Below, piece by piece: positions 35,728-45,173 of a DNA stretch of 64,000 nucleotides. Origin of the DNA: Gammaproteobacteria bacterium. GTDB taxonomy: Bacteria; Pseudomonadota; Gammaproteobacteria; Pseudomonadales; Azotimanducaceae. The position numbers were made by a program, and so were the translations under genes. Numbering within the stretch: position 1 is the first letter of the stretch; each line of letters starts with the position of its first letter. The stretch is taken from NCBI GenBank assembly GCA_009841635.1, contig VXLJ01000046.1:62739-126738 (forward strand), in the 5' to 3' direction. Under the pieces are notes generated by a model, which worked only from the letters and a program-made list of their open reading frames with translations, was not told where the DNA came from and did not search any database.

Positions 35728-35996
35728 AGGGCTCAGGACCGAAATAGGTGGGTTTATTCACGTGAAGTGAGACGCAGAATTCATGCAAAACCCGCGAACG
35801 TGACTTCATTTCGGATTTTATCTAAGTACGGGCTTGTGCCGGGTGAGCGTTTGGATTGGCAAGGATGGCGCGATGTTGGTGGCACATCGCTCAGAGACCG
35901 TTAAAGAGCTGCAGTTTTACGGTGCAACGATGATTCTGGACCGGTTGGATGGGTCCATTTGTTAGCATAATAAAGGTCAACCGCAAGTTGATCTGT

Positions 35997-36030
35997 TTGT
36001 GACAAAGCACCAACACTATTCTAATAGTGT
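35997..36030 (+). promoter_or_regulatory. Promoter-like hexamers overlapped by an 18-bp palindrome
   Basis: ACACTATT-CT-AATAGTGT (36013-36030) is a perfect 8-bp inverted repeat with a 2-nt centre. It overlaps a -10-like TCTAAT (36020-36025) lying 17 nt after a weak -35-like TTGTGA (35997-36002), and ends 15 nt before the start of the SirB1-like gene: an operator arrangement. The rest of the 318-nt gap 35728-36045, shared with the divergent CoA-transferase gene, shows nothing I can name. Confidence 0.45.
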
Positions 36031-36045
36031 ATAAACGTATATAGT

Positions 36046-36849
36046 ATGGCCATAGTTCTCCCATATGCAGACGAACTACAAGCATGTGTAGACGCCGGTT
36101 CAGTCAATCTTCTGCAAGGCGTCAAGGCGATATCACAGATTCTCAATGCCGAGGTGGATTTGGTTCGCGTCGATGAGCATATTGCCGAGTTGGCAGATAG
36201 CATGCGCGAACGCGACAAAGCGGTGAAGACCATATTGAATCGCTTTCTTGAAGAAGGCTGGCGTGGTGTGGGCAGCGATGACTTTATGGAGTATGAGAAT
36301 AGCGACATCGCCCATGTACTGACGGTACGGCGTGGCATTCCGATAACCAATGCCGTGGTGCTCATTGTTGTGTGCGAGCAGCTGGAACTTAAGGCGGCTG
36401 GCGTGAACTTTCCAGGCGTTTTCTTAGCTGAGATCGATGGGCAAGTAATCGACCCTGTGAATTTCTCAATGATCGATTACGAATCGTTCAGATATCAGAT
36501 CGAAAAGCGCAATATTGAAATCCCAGCGACCCCGGAGCTCGCAAACAACGCCGATATTCTGTCGCGGATGTTCAACAATCTTGAACGCGTTGCGATGCAA
36601 AAAGGTGATTTGCTGCTAGCTTTGAAATTTATCGACTATATCCAGGTCATTGCGCCAAACGCCTGGACTTGCCACTTGAAACGAGCTGACATATGGCGGC
36701 TAATAGGTGACTTGAACTCGACGAAAATGGAACTGCAAGCAGCGCACGGTCTATTGGCGGACTCGGGATTGAAGGAAGTTAAAGAGCGTGTCGAGCGTCA
36801 ATTACGCAAACTCGAGCGCAACACGAAGGGTGATGAGATCCTGAACTAG
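36046..36849 (+). CDS. SirB1/transglutaminase-like protein with C-terminal TPR-like region
   Basis: 267 residues. The middle (about 85-150) has the SirB1 family pattern: ENSDIAHVLTVRRGIPITNAVVL, CEQLELKAAGVNFPGVFLAEID and IDPVNFS. In active transglutaminase folds the region would carry Cys-His-Asp; I do not see a convincing Cys at the usual place and the usual FPGHFL His is Val here, so it is probably non-catalytic. A helical TPR-like tail (about 180-250) follows. No Shine-Dalgarno is evident before ATG 36046; a palindrome covers its promoter region. Function unknown. Confidence 0.7.
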   Translation: MAIVLPYADELQACVDAGSVNLLQGVKAISQILNAEVDLVRVDEHIAELADSMRERDKAVKTILNRFLEEGWRGVGSDDFMEYENSDIAHVLTVRRGIPITNAVVLIVVCEQLELKAAGVNFPGVFLAEIDGQVIDPVNFSMIDYESFRYQIEKRNIEIPATPELANNADILSRMFNNLERVAMQKGDLLLALKFIDYIQVIAPNAWTCHLKRADIWRLIGDLNSTKMELQAAHGLLADSGLKEVKERVERQLRKLERNTKGDEILN

Positions 36850-36869
36850 AGATGCTCTTCAAAGCGCTG

Positions 36870-37622
36870 TTACAGCTCATGGAACAGCTGGCGAAAACGC
36901 CTACTCACCCGCAAGGACTCAGATCGGCTCTTCACCTTAATCTGCATGTTGTCGGTAGCTGCACGCGAAATTTGTTCTATTTGATTGACATTGACTAAGC
37001 AATTGCGGTGAATCCGCCAGAACAAAGCTGGGTCGAGTTGTCGCTCTAGTTCTTTGAGTGGCGTCGAAAGAATGTACTCGTGCTCGGCATCGTATGCGAG
37101 CGTGTACTTGGCGTCAGATTTGAAATAGCGAATCTCGCTGACGTTTATCAACCGCGTTGCACCTTGACGCCGTACAGCGACTCGTTCGAGCCAAGTTGGC
37201 GCTTTGAGCGCATTGATTTCGCTACGCAGCGTCGCGATCGCGCTCATGGTTTCACCGTTACGGATTCGATCCTGCAGTCGTGCAACGGTCGCCTGAAATC
37301 GGCTTGCGGAGACTGGTTTCAGTAAATAGTCACATGCGTTCTTGTCGAACGCTTGGACCGCAAATTCATCATAAGCGGTGACGAAGACGACATGAACTGA
37401 TGCACTTTCAAATTCTTCAGCTAAGGTCAGACCGTCTGGTGGCGGCATTCGAATGTCAAGAAAGGCAACGTCCGGTTGTAACTCCCGCAAGGCATGTCGC
37501 GTTTCTTCGCCATTGGCGGTTTGGGCGACAAGTTCCACTTGAGGCCAATAGGACTTTAATAGTCTCGCCAACTCTTCTCGCAGCAGTGGTTCGTCGTCCG
37601 CGATAAGAACGCGTGGGTTCAC
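36870..37622 (-). CDS. LytTR-family response regulator
   Basis: 250 residues. Receiver domain with acidic pocket (ADDEP), phosphoacceptor Asp56 in AFLDIRMPPPDG, conserved Thr in FVTAYDE and Lys in YLLKPVS. C-terminal LytTR DNA-binding domain (about 145-250: RVAVRRQGATRLINVSEI, FWRIHRNCLVNVNQI, RVSRRFRQLF). Partner of the kinase encoded just upstream, overlapping it by GTGA (4 nt). Last gene of the operon that also includes the carotenoid cleavage dioxygenase. Confidence 0.94.
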   Translation of the reverse strand: MNPRVLIADDEPLLREELARLLKSYWPQVELVAQTANGEETRHALRELQPDVAFLDIRMPPPDGLTLAEEFESASVHVVFVTAYDEFAVQAFDKNACDYLLKPVSASRFQATVARLQDRIRNGETMSAIATLRSEINALKAPTWLERVAVRRQGATRLINVSEIRYFKSDAKYTLAYDAEHEYILSTPLKELERQLDPALFWRIHRNCLVNVNQIEQISRAATDNMQIKVKSRSESLRVSRRFRQLFHEL

Positions 37623-38656
37623 GAGCCTGCGGCTTCAAAGGGAATGATCAAACCAACGCAAGTTTTCGTTGGCGTTATCGATTCGATTGTGAGCTGAGCC
37701 TCGCTTCCGTAGACCGATTGAATGCGCTCACGTACATTCGCAAGTCCCATGCCAACGGCATTGGCTTCATCGCTGATTCCGTTCCCGCTATTCGTCACCT
37801 GAATGCGCAATGTTGCATCTTCGGTGTGTACATCGACGAGCACCTGGCCGGCATCGCTCGCCGACTCAATGCCATGCTTGATCGCGTTTTCGACCAAAGG
37901 TTGCACGATAAATGGCGGCAACTCAACCTCGTTCAGGTCAGCTTGAACTTGGATGTCGTAGTGAAGTCGCTCGCCGAGTCGTATTTGTTGCACATTCAGA
38001 TAGTTTGCGACTAGCTCCATTTCTTCTTTGATCGAACCCATTGTCGAGCGGGAATACGTCAGCGACACACGGAATAGTTGTGTTAGCGCGTCTAGCAGTT
38101 CTTTTGCTAAACCAGGATTGGCTGTAATCAATGATTGCAAATTGGCGAGCGTGTTGAAAAGGAAATGCGGTTCGATTTGTGCTTGCAGAGTTCGCAGTTG
38201 CGCGATGGCTAATGCGCGTTCTTTATCCAATTCGTCGCGTCGCGCTGCGTCACGCTGTTCTTCTAGATCTCGAATGTAGCCCATAAGCAGGATCAAAAAG
38301 CAAGCGACAAAACATGCTGCTCCGCCTACTACGAATCCTGTCATGTCCACTCGGAAAAAATAAAGCGGATCAAACGCACCAAGCGTACCACCCAATGCAA
38401 GGGCGATCACAAGACCAACGATCCCAGCGATCACCGTGATCGCTTCACGATTCCAACCTTGGGGTCGGTGGCGATGGGCGAACATCTGCGTCGACATACA
38501 CGTGACGCCGATCGTGTAGCTGACGACGTAGTTCATCCAAACCGCGCCATTAAGAAACGTTAAAACGGTTGCGACGACAGTGCAGAAAACGATGGTTGTA
38601 CCGATAATCCAAGCGTTCGCATGTGCGCGAAGATGCTCAAAAAAAGCAATGAACAT
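37619..38656 (-). CDS. LytS-like membrane sensor histidine kinase
   Basis: 345 residues. About four N-terminal membrane segments (to about 130) without a recognisable extracytoplasmic sensor domain, a short coiled linker (DLEEQRDAARRDELDKERAL), then the His_kinase domain with phosphoacceptor His in QAQIEPHFLFNTLANLQ and an HATPase_c domain (PLVENAIKHGI, VGMGLANVRERI). Its ATG follows the stop of the carotenoid dioxygenase with no gap (TAGATG), so the two are translated as a unit. Signal sensed is unknown. Confidence 0.92.
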   Translation of the reverse strand: MFIAFFEHLRAHANAWIIGTTIVFCTVVATVLTFLNGAVWMNYVVSYTIGVTCMSTQMFAHRHRPQGWNREAITVIAGIVGLVIALALGGTLGAFDPLYFFRVDMTGFVVGGAACFVACFLILLMGYIRDLEEQRDAARRDELDKERALAIAQLRTLQAQIEPHFLFNTLANLQSLITANPGLAKELLDALTQLFRVSLTYSRSTMGSIKEEMELVANYLNVQQIRLGERLHYDIQVQADLNEVELPPFIVQPLVENAIKHGIESASDAGQVLVDVHTEDATLRIQVTNSGNGISDEANAVGMGLANVRERIQSVYGSEAQLTIESITPTKTCVGLIIPFEAAGS

Positions 38657-40189
38657 CTATGTGGCCGCGACGAATTTGCCGTGGAGCCCAAGAGGCATGA
38701 GCTTAGGGAGTGTCGCGCGCGCCACCATCTTAGGCAACGCCTGTTCGAGCTCGAATACGTTTAGGTGCGTGCGCAGATTCACGTAATCAAGTGAGGTGCC
38801 GAGTAACCAACCATCGGTCTCGGACTGAGAGCCGGGTTTTGGCACAAATAGGTGTTCTTCAGGTGCTTCTTCCGTCGGATACTGAAAGCTACCAACTGCG
38901 CCTGTATCAAGATTGATGCGCGAAACACCGTTGAACATGCCTAGCTTTCCTTGCGTAGAAGCGCTCGCATTCTGCGATAGCATCGTTAGCCAACGATACC
39001 GCGCGCCGGTCAGTCGTTGATCGATCACTGGGAACTCGCTGGAGACGTCAGTTGGTCCGATGGCTTCCTGAGTAGCAGTTTGCCTTCGCGTATCTACGGT
39101 GTAACGAGTGAGCTGGGAGGTGTACGCTAGGCTCGGCGTACTGCCTCGCATGATGGCACGAAACGTGTCGAACATTAGGTTAGGGTTATCGAAACTAGGA
39201 CCTTCAAATCGGATCGCCCCTTGTTCGTCCTCCCAAGCGTTCGCGTAATGAAAAATCCATTGCGTAGGCAGTTCTACGTTGAATCGCTTATTGGGGTCGT
39301 TCTTGTCTAACACCATCACTTGAACGGGCAATTCGGGGTGCCATACATGTGCATCCAGAAACGTCGTCATATCTTCTTGCAGCTCAAAGTGCAATGGCGG
39401 CAACGGAATCACAAGATGATTTTTGGTGATTAAGAAGTCATGTGGCATCGACATGGGTTCGGTTAGATGCAGCCAGATCTTTGGTTCTATATCGCCGGGA
39501 CGTAAACGCCAGATGATCATCATGTTGCGAGGGCTGAAGTAACCGAAATTCCATACAGTGCCGTCGCTTTCCACGCGCGGGTGTGCTGAAAAAGGCAAGC
39601 CAGAAGTTTCATCGGACAATGCAAGCAAACCCGTCGTACGGAGGGTTTGCGGATTGATTCGCCACGGTGCGCCGCCTTCCCACAAAGCCCAAAGTTCATC
39701 GGCTCGAGGCAAGATGCTGATATTGGCGACGTTTAAACCTTCAGTGCCAGGCGGACCTGGAATGGGGTCATTGCTGTGCGTCCCAAACCCAACGCGTGAT
39801 AGTTCGTTGCGTCGCTCATCGGCAAGGTATTTCGTTGTTTGTATGAGCCTGGCACGGTGCAAAACTGCGCCGTTCCCGTCAATCCACCAGCGCTGCAGGA
39901 GACCATCGCCATCAAACCAGTGTTGGTACCGGCGTCCGTCCCGTTCCATGCGACCAGGGCCATTGCGATACAGAGAGCCAACGAGACCTGCTGGCCACGT
40001 ACCTTCGACTTCACACAGTTGATAGCCGGTGTCTTCCTCGTGTACCCCTTCATACAAACGTAACCACGGTTTGGTTAGAAGGTTGCGATGGAAGCTCTGA
40101 TAGGTCTCATCTAAGGGCGCTGCACGCGATGGCAATGCAGCGAAGCCGGTACTTGCGGCGGAGCCAAGGAGCAATTCGCGACGATTCAT
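38657..40189 (-). CDS. Carotenoid cleavage dioxygenase (RPE65 superfamily), twin-arginine-type leader
   Basis: About 510 residues. Non-haem iron oxygenase that cleaves carotenoids or related polyenes to aldehydes. Iron-binding His candidates: FSAHPRVESDG, MPHDFLI, FHYANAWED and the final GLHGKFVA. N terminus MNRRELLLGSAASTGFA with RR and AxA-like site suggests Tat or Sec export. ATG 40189 chosen over 40234 because it gives this leader and lies 4 nt after the DUF2141 stop. In an operon with DUF2141 upstream and the LytS/LytTR pair directly downstream. Confidence 0.88.
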   Translation of the reverse strand: MNRRELLLGSAASTGFAALPSRAAPLDETYQSFHRNLLTKPWLRLYEGVHEEDTGYQLCEVEGTWPAGLVGSLYRNGPGRMERDGRRYQHWFDGDGLLQRWWIDGNGAVLHRARLIQTTKYLADERRNELSRVGFGTHSNDPIPGPPGTEGLNVANISILPRADELWALWEGGAPWRINPQTLRTTGLLALSDETSGLPFSAHPRVESDGTVWNFGYFSPRNMMIIWRLRPGDIEPKIWLHLTEPMSMPHDFLITKNHLVIPLPPLHFELQEDMTTFLDAHVWHPELPVQVMVLDKNDPNKRFNVELPTQWIFHYANAWEDEQGAIRFEGPSFDNPNLMFDTFRAIMRGSTPSLAYTSQLTRYTVDTRRQTATQEAIGPTDVSSEFPVIDQRLTGARYRWLTMLSQNASASTQGKLGMFNGVSRINLDTGAVGSFQYPTEEAPEEHLFVPKPGSQSETDGWLLGTSLDYVNLRTHLNVFELEQALPKMVARATLPKLMPLGLHGKFVAAT

Positions 40190-40193
40190 AGCT

Positions 40194-40601
40194 TTAGCGC
40201 AGCTTAAGTTCCGCGGTATAGCCTTCCGCACCAACGCGGAAGGTCATTTTTTGCCATTTGGGTGGTCCAAATCTTGCAGGTGCGTCGTTGGAAATACCGT
40301 AGGGTTCCCGCGGCAGGCCGATGGCATTGCGGTCCAGTTTTGCGTTGCCATTTAAATCTTGAAAGACGCTGACCGCATAGATACCTTCTTCAATATCGAG
40401 CGTGTAGTTGGTCTCCGGCGCTTGAACGGCAGTCGTATATCCGCGCCACGGTTCACCGGCTGGCCAGTTCGTCTCGTCTTTCCAAATGGCGATGTAGATC
40501 GTGCCTGTAGTTTCTTCGACGTTCGTGATCTTGATCGTCAAATCTGCTGCAAGCGTTGCACTGCAAGTTAACGAGATCGCTATGGTCACAAGGAATTTCA
40601 T
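40194..40601 (-). CDS. DUF2141 secreted protein
   Basis: 135 residues with signal peptide (MKFLVTIAISLTCSATLAA). Mature sequence DLTIKITNVEETTGTIYIAIW, EGIYAVSVFQDLNGNAKLDRN and GLPREPYGISNDAPARFGPP matches the DUF2141 family, a small beta-sandwich often found beside carotenoid-related and outer-membrane genes. No enzymatic function known. First gene of the operon; its promoter must lie in the 296-nt gap to the divergent DegT gene. Confidence 0.88.
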   Translation of the reverse strand: MKFLVTIAISLTCSATLAADLTIKITNVEETTGTIYIAIWKDETNWPAGEPWRGYTTAVQAPETNYTLDIEEGIYAVSVFQDLNGNAKLDRNAIGLPREPYGISNDAPARFGPPKWQKMTFRVGAEGYTAELKLR

Positions 40602-40897
40602 GGTGGTATGCAGAGGCTGTTAAGAAAGCGTGGATTATTGGAATGCGTGCGCGAAATCGAGAAGAAAATCGACGACCGCGCATATTCGGAGGACGAATGG
40701 CAGTCATCGTCGATGAATGGACTCTATGTCTACATGGCACTTTCGAACTTGTTGTGAGTTCTTAGTTGCTGAGTAGTCATTGGACCCAAAATCACACCTG
40801 TCACCCGTTATGTTTGTTTGCTCAAAATCCCAAGCCGAGTGTTTTTTAGGATTCGCTAAAAGCAATGCGTGTTAGGTGAGGAAATTAGGCAAAAACA

Positions 40898-42073
40898 ATG
40901 CGCATGTGGCCTTGCTTGTCCATTGATTTCACGTTTTCCGATTTCTTATTTGGTGCGCGTCGATGTCTGTCTCGGCGAACTAACGAACCAATCCCCATTC
41001 ACTTTGAATCTGAAGCTGAAAGAACGTTTTTAACGCTGTCAGTTAGAGCAGCGTTTGACTTATATCTTGTCGCTAGAAACTACAGCCCGCAAGACGAGTG
41101 TATCTTTGTGGGAATCAATGTGCCCGAAATGGTTGCTATCGCGCGGCTACATGGCTTAACAGTTAAAGCTGTGGACATTGATCCCTTGAGTACCGAAATT
41201 TGCCTCGAGCAATTGAAGGCTCGGCTGACTAGCTGTACTCGATTCGTCCTCGTGCCGCACTTATTTGGCGCTCGCGTCGACCTTCGCGGGTTATCCTCAA
41301 TTGCGCAACAGCGCGGTATTGACGTGATTGAGGATTGCGCGCAAGCGTACTCGGGTAGGAGTTGGTCTGGCTCGCCGACGACGACAGCTTCGCTGTTTTC
41401 GTTCGGCCCGATGAAAACTGCTACTGCTCTGCAAGGTGGCATAGCGGTGGTGCGTGACCCTCAGTTACGCGAGTCCATGCAGTCAATCCTGGCGTCATAT
41501 CCGCCGCAACCCACTTGGCGCTACTTCGCTCGCTTGTGTCGCTTCACCCTGTTAGCGCGGTTTAGTAATCCCTGGTTGTACGGGATCGTTGTCGCGGTTT
41601 TCGTGCGTTGTGGCATTGACCATGAAGCTCTCATTCACCGTGCAACGCGTTCTGCGAACATCGTTCTGACAGGCCTTCACCGACAACGACCGTGTGAAGC
41701 ATTACAGTGCATGGTTCGAAGGAAACTCACGACAGGAAATGCTCATTTCGAAAAGCGCAGGGAAGCAGGTTGTCTATTGCACAGTGCACTATCCCAATCA
41801 CTTCGTATCCCACAACGTGATCATCACCAAAGTGCATTTTGGGTCGTGCCGGTGCTTTCGCACGATGTCGACTCTTTAAAACACAGGCTTCGCCTAGCGG
41901 GTTTTGATGCGCTATCGAGTCGTCTTGTTTCGGTTGGTTGCTCTGAGATAGAAGGTGCGACCGAGCTAGCGCAAGCGGTCCTGTTGCCGTTTGCACCAGC
42001 CATGCCACGCGAGGAATTAGTACGGCTTGGCAAACTAGTGTCGAAGATTGAAGCTTCAATCGGCGAAAGTTGA
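40898..42073 (+). CDS. DegT/DnrJ/EryC1/StrS-family aminotransferase-like protein
   Basis: 391 residues, PLP fold type I. The region VIEDCAQAYSGRSW provides the Asp-Gln pair that contacts PLP, and FSFGPMKTATALQGG the Schiff-base Lys. These enzymes usually aminate keto-sugars. Here there is no sugar or polysaccharide gene nearby, so the substrate is open. The N-terminal 30 residues are unusual for the family and the start (ATG 40898) is uncertain. Followed by a 70-nt very AT-rich convergent gap. The 296-nt upstream gap shows nothing recognisable. Confidence 0.8.
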   Translation: MRMWPCLSIDFTFSDFLFGARRCLSRRTNEPIPIHFESEAERTFLTLSVRAAFDLYLVARNYSPQDECIFVGINVPEMVAIARLHGLTVKAVDIDPLSTEICLEQLKARLTSCTRFVLVPHLFGARVDLRGLSSIAQQRGIDVIEDCAQAYSGRSWSGSPTTTASLFSFGPMKTATALQGGIAVVRDPQLRESMQSILASYPPQPTWRYFARLCRFTLLARFSNPWLYGIVVAVFVRCGIDHEALIHRATRSANIVLTGLHRQRPCEALQCMVRRKLTTGNAHFEKRREAGCLLHSALSQSLRIPQRDHHQSAFWVVPVLSHDVDSLKHRLRLAGFDALSSRLVSVGCSEIEGATELAQAVLLPFAPAMPREELVRLGKLVSKIEASIGES

Positions 42074-42143
42074 TATTGTAATAATTTATATTTAAATCAA
42101 TAAATTAAATGAATAACTTAGTAATAACTTGTTTTAAATTCGC

Positions 42144-43991
42144 TCATTCATAAGGATTCTCGACATTCAGATCGACACTGTATTCGTAACCTGGTATGTC
42201 AATGCCGTCACCTCGAATGCCTAGTTCGTTACCTTCGATGACACCTTCGCCGAACCGATATATTGGTTCAGGAATTTCACGCTGTGCCAAGTCGTCATAC
42301 GCTTGTGCACGTTCGACCACCTTTTCACGTTTCGTTTGCCAGTTGGACAACGCCTGTTTGCCATGTCGAGACTCAAGCAACGATCGTGTCACATGCGGGG
42401 ATAGGACGACGCCGGTTGCATTGTTGCCGCCAAAGCCTTTTGAATTGACCAATGCGACATCCATGCCATCGACACCTACCTCAAGATGCGAAGGATCAAT
42501 GCGCAAGTGATCGCTATAGACGTCGTCGGCGATATGGTCAATCGATGCGATACCGGGGATCCAGCCTTCGCTCCAGGTACCGAGCGCCGAGGTGATTTGG
42601 TCGCCAGATGCGGGTGCAAGGGTATGGCCTAAATAGGCTTTAATCGCTGCGACAGGCCATGATTCGATATGGAACGCTTTTGCCATTTCGCTCAATATGT
42701 GCGATTCGGTTACACGGTTTTGTGGTGTTCCCGTACCGTGAGCGTGAATGAATGACCGTCGACGCACGGCTTCTTCGCCGAGCATGGTTCGCGCTAGTCC
42801 TAGTGCTTTGCCGACCGTAATGTAGTTGCCGATGCCAGGTCCCGGTATGGATTTTTTATAGCCGTCGGCGTTTACATAGATGTCAGCAATGGCACCATAG
42901 ATTTCGGCACCACACTCGAGCGCTAGTTTTTCGTCCATCAAAATAAGGAAGACACCTGCTTCCGAGACGGTGAAGCCGGCATTGGACGAAAAAGGTCTGC
43001 AAGCTCGTCGATTGTCTGGTTCGTTCGACCCATCCAACGCCATGAGCGCTTCGTCTTCCGCCAGCGCACCCATGGTTCGAAACGCTTCCACTAGCTCCGG
43101 CGTAACCGGTGCTTCAGTACTACCTACGACAGCAATGCGCTTGCCGCGATACCGGATTTCGTCGATGCCTTGTTTGGCGTTGTAGAGGAATGTGGCACAT
43201 GCGCCGATCGCCCCTCCGGTACTGCCTAATGAGCCCGTCACGTAGGCATTGGTGAAATCAGCCGGCATTTCTGACAAACACAAAGCCGCGTGTTTGGATG
43301 AAGGCCGCTTGCCAAGATAACGTGCTTGCAGCAACCCTCCGGCACCATGGGTATCAAGTTGGCCCATGGCACACCCTGCATGCACGGCAAATTCATCTGG
43401 ACGCACCAGGTTTTGAAGATCTGACCATTCAATCCCGATTGATTGCACAGCGTCCGACGCGCCAACAATCGCCAACTGCAGACCACGTGGATGGTTGCGG
43501 GACGCATATAGTGTGCCGGGATCGTATCCAGTTGGCAGTTGGCCTGCCGATGTAACCCGCGAGCGCTGTGTATCGTTGAGCATGACCTGCGCGGCGTCGG
43601 TGATCTCCACCTCAATATCGCCGTTTTCGACGGGTCGCACGACCCATCCATCAGGAATTTCGGTAGGCAACTGCTTTTTCGCCATCTTCACGATCAGCGG
43701 CGCGGCGTCACTAGCACGCAGTTTCGCAGGAGTGTGCACGTCAATACGGTCGGGGTCCCACAGCTCAATGCGACGAATGAGTGTATGGTTTTTAATGAAG
43801 TCTTTGGTTGCGGCTGGATCAGTCTTCAGCTGATCTTGCAGATTCATCAGAACAGCTAACGACTGATACGTGCGTGCTTGTTTGCTTGCTTCTAGCGCGT
43901 CAATGACCATGCGGCTATAGGCATGGTGAAAGGACACACGCCCAGCGGGATTTACGCCGCCGAAGCCAACAATAACAGGAAGTGGAACCAT
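42144..43991 (-). CDS. fabY: FabY-type beta-ketoacyl-ACP synthase
   Basis: 615 residues, much longer than FabB/FabF and similar in length and sequence to Pseudomonas FabY, which condenses acetyl-CoA with malonyl-ACP to start fatty acid synthesis in place of FabH. N terminus LPVIVGFGGVNPAGRVSFHHA and internal SAGQLPTGYDPGTLYxSRxHPRGLQ are FabY-specific. Catalytic Cys265 in GACATFLYN, His418 in HAHGTGTPQ and His456 in KAYLGHTLAP are intact. AGAGG lies about 8 nt before ATG 43991. Follows the thiolase gene by 33 nt, and the operon diverges from the giant carboxylase gene. Confidence 0.92.
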   Translation of the reverse strand: MVPLPVIVGFGGVNPAGRVSFHHAYSRMVIDALEASKQARTYQSLAVLMNLQDQLKTDPAATKDFIKNHTLIRRIELWDPDRIDVHTPAKLRASDAAPLIVKMAKKQLPTEIPDGWVVRPVENGDIEVEITDAAQVMLNDTQRSRVTSAGQLPTGYDPGTLYASRNHPRGLQLAIVGASDAVQSIGIEWSDLQNLVRPDEFAVHAGCAMGQLDTHGAGGLLQARYLGKRPSSKHAALCLSEMPADFTNAYVTGSLGSTGGAIGACATFLYNAKQGIDEIRYRGKRIAVVGSTEAPVTPELVEAFRTMGALAEDEALMALDGSNEPDNRRACRPFSSNAGFTVSEAGVFLILMDEKLALECGAEIYGAIADIYVNADGYKKSIPGPGIGNYITVGKALGLARTMLGEEAVRRRSFIHAHGTGTPQNRVTESHILSEMAKAFHIESWPVAAIKAYLGHTLAPASGDQITSALGTWSEGWIPGIASIDHIADDVYSDHLRIDPSHLEVGVDGMDVALVNSKGFGGNNATGVVLSPHVTRSLLESRHGKQALSNWQTKREKVVERAQAYDDLAQREIPEPIYRFGEGVIEGNELGIRGDGIDIPGYEYSVDLNVENPYE

Positions 43992-44024
43992 TCGAGGAAC
44001 CTCTAGACCCGCGCTAAACCCTTG

Positions 44025-45173
44025 CTAGATTCGCTCGATTGCGACAGCTGTCGCTTCGCCACCACCAATGCACAAGGCGGCTATGCCCTTGCGTTGATTG
44101 GTCGCTTTGAGCGCGTGGGCTAGGGTCACGAGTAACCGGCTACCCGTAGAGCCAATGGGATGACCTTGGGCGCAAGCACCACCGTAGATATTCACTTTAG
44201 CCGGATCGAGACCGACTTCAGAGATTGCCAGCATGGTCACCATGGCAAACGCTTCATTGATCTCAAAGAGATCCACGTCTTCGACACGCCAAGCGGCTTT
44301 CTGGAGAACGTTTTGAATCGCACCAACGGGTGCTAAGGTGAATTTGGACGGATGAATCGCGTGGGTTGCGTGCGCCACGATCCGAGCCAGCGGTTCACCA
44401 TCTGCATCGTTTACACCCGTTTCACTTGCCAACACCAACGCCGACGCGCCATCGCTAATAGAGCTAGCGTTTGCAGCAGTGATCGTGCCGTTTTTCGCAA
44501 AGGCGGGTCGCAAGCTCGGAATGCGGTCTATTTTTGAACGTCTTGGTTGTTCGTCTTCCGCCACGTCGCCTAATGGCTCAATTTCAGCTTTAAGGTTGCC
44601 GTTGTCCATGGCTTGCAATGCGCGCGTCACCGAGCCAATCGCATACTCGTCCATCGCTTCGCGGCCTAATTGATGCTGGTCTGCCGTTTCCTGCGCGAAA
44701 CTGCCCATGGAACTTCCAGTTTCAGCATCTTCCAATCCGTCGCAGAACATCGTATCTGCCAACTCGCCGTGGCCCATGCGCAAGCCTTTGCGTGCACCTT
44801 GCACGATGAACGGTGTATTGGTCATGCTTTCCATGCCACCAGCGACAACATAGTCGGCGTGACCTAAATTGATCTGATCCGCGGCAAGCATCACGGACTT
44901 CATGCCGGAACCGCAGACCTTATTGATGGTGGTAGCAGGCGTGGCATCGTCGATACCCGCTTTGCGCATGGCTTGACGCGCAGGCGCTTGCCTTAAACCT
45001 GCGCTGACGACACAACCCATGAGCACTTCGTCGACGCGATCGGCACCCAATCCTGCATGATGGAGACTTGCTTGAATGGCATGCGCGCCTAAATCAGTTG
45101 CAGTCTGGTCGCTTAGTGAACCTTGAAAACTGCCAATCGGCGTTCGTTTTGCACCAAGTACAAAAACTGTCAT
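44025..45173 (-). CDS. Acetyl-CoA acetyltransferase (thiolase)
   Basis: 382 residues. Thiolase II-type: acyl-accepting Cys87 in INKVCGSGMKSV, His in NIYGGACAQGHPIGSTG, and C-terminal Cys in ALCIGGGEATA. Forms acetoacetyl-CoA or cleaves beta-ketoacyl-CoA. The start is ATG 45173, sharing its A with the moaB TGA (TGATG) and with GGAG 7 nt upstream; the TTG just before it is not the start. Sits between moaB and fabY in one operon. Confidence 0.93.
   Translation of the reverse strand: MTVFVLGAKRTPIGSFQGSLSDQTATDLGAHAIQASLHHAGLGADRVDEVLMGCVVSAGLRQAPARQAMRKAGIDDATPATTINKVCGSGMKSVMLAADQINLGHADYVVAGGMESMTNTPFIVQGARKGLRMGHGELADTMFCDGLEDAETGSSMGSFAQETADQHQLGREAMDEYAIGSVTRALQAMDNGNLKAEIEPLGDVAEDEQPRRSKIDRIPSLRPAFAKNGTITAANASSISDGASALVLASETGVNDADGEPLARIVAHATHAIHPSKFTLAPVGAIQNVLQKAAWRVEDVDLFEINEAFAMVTMLAISEVGLDPAKVNIYGGACAQGHPIGSTGSRLLVTLAHALKATNQRKGIAALCIGGGEATAVAIERI

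Noticed and set aside
42074..42143. Very AT-rich gap with AATTTAT/ATAAATT repeats as an att site or origin
   Set aside because: Only 70 nt between convergent genes; AT-rich convergent gaps are common and no integrase, direct repeat or DnaA-box cluster is present.
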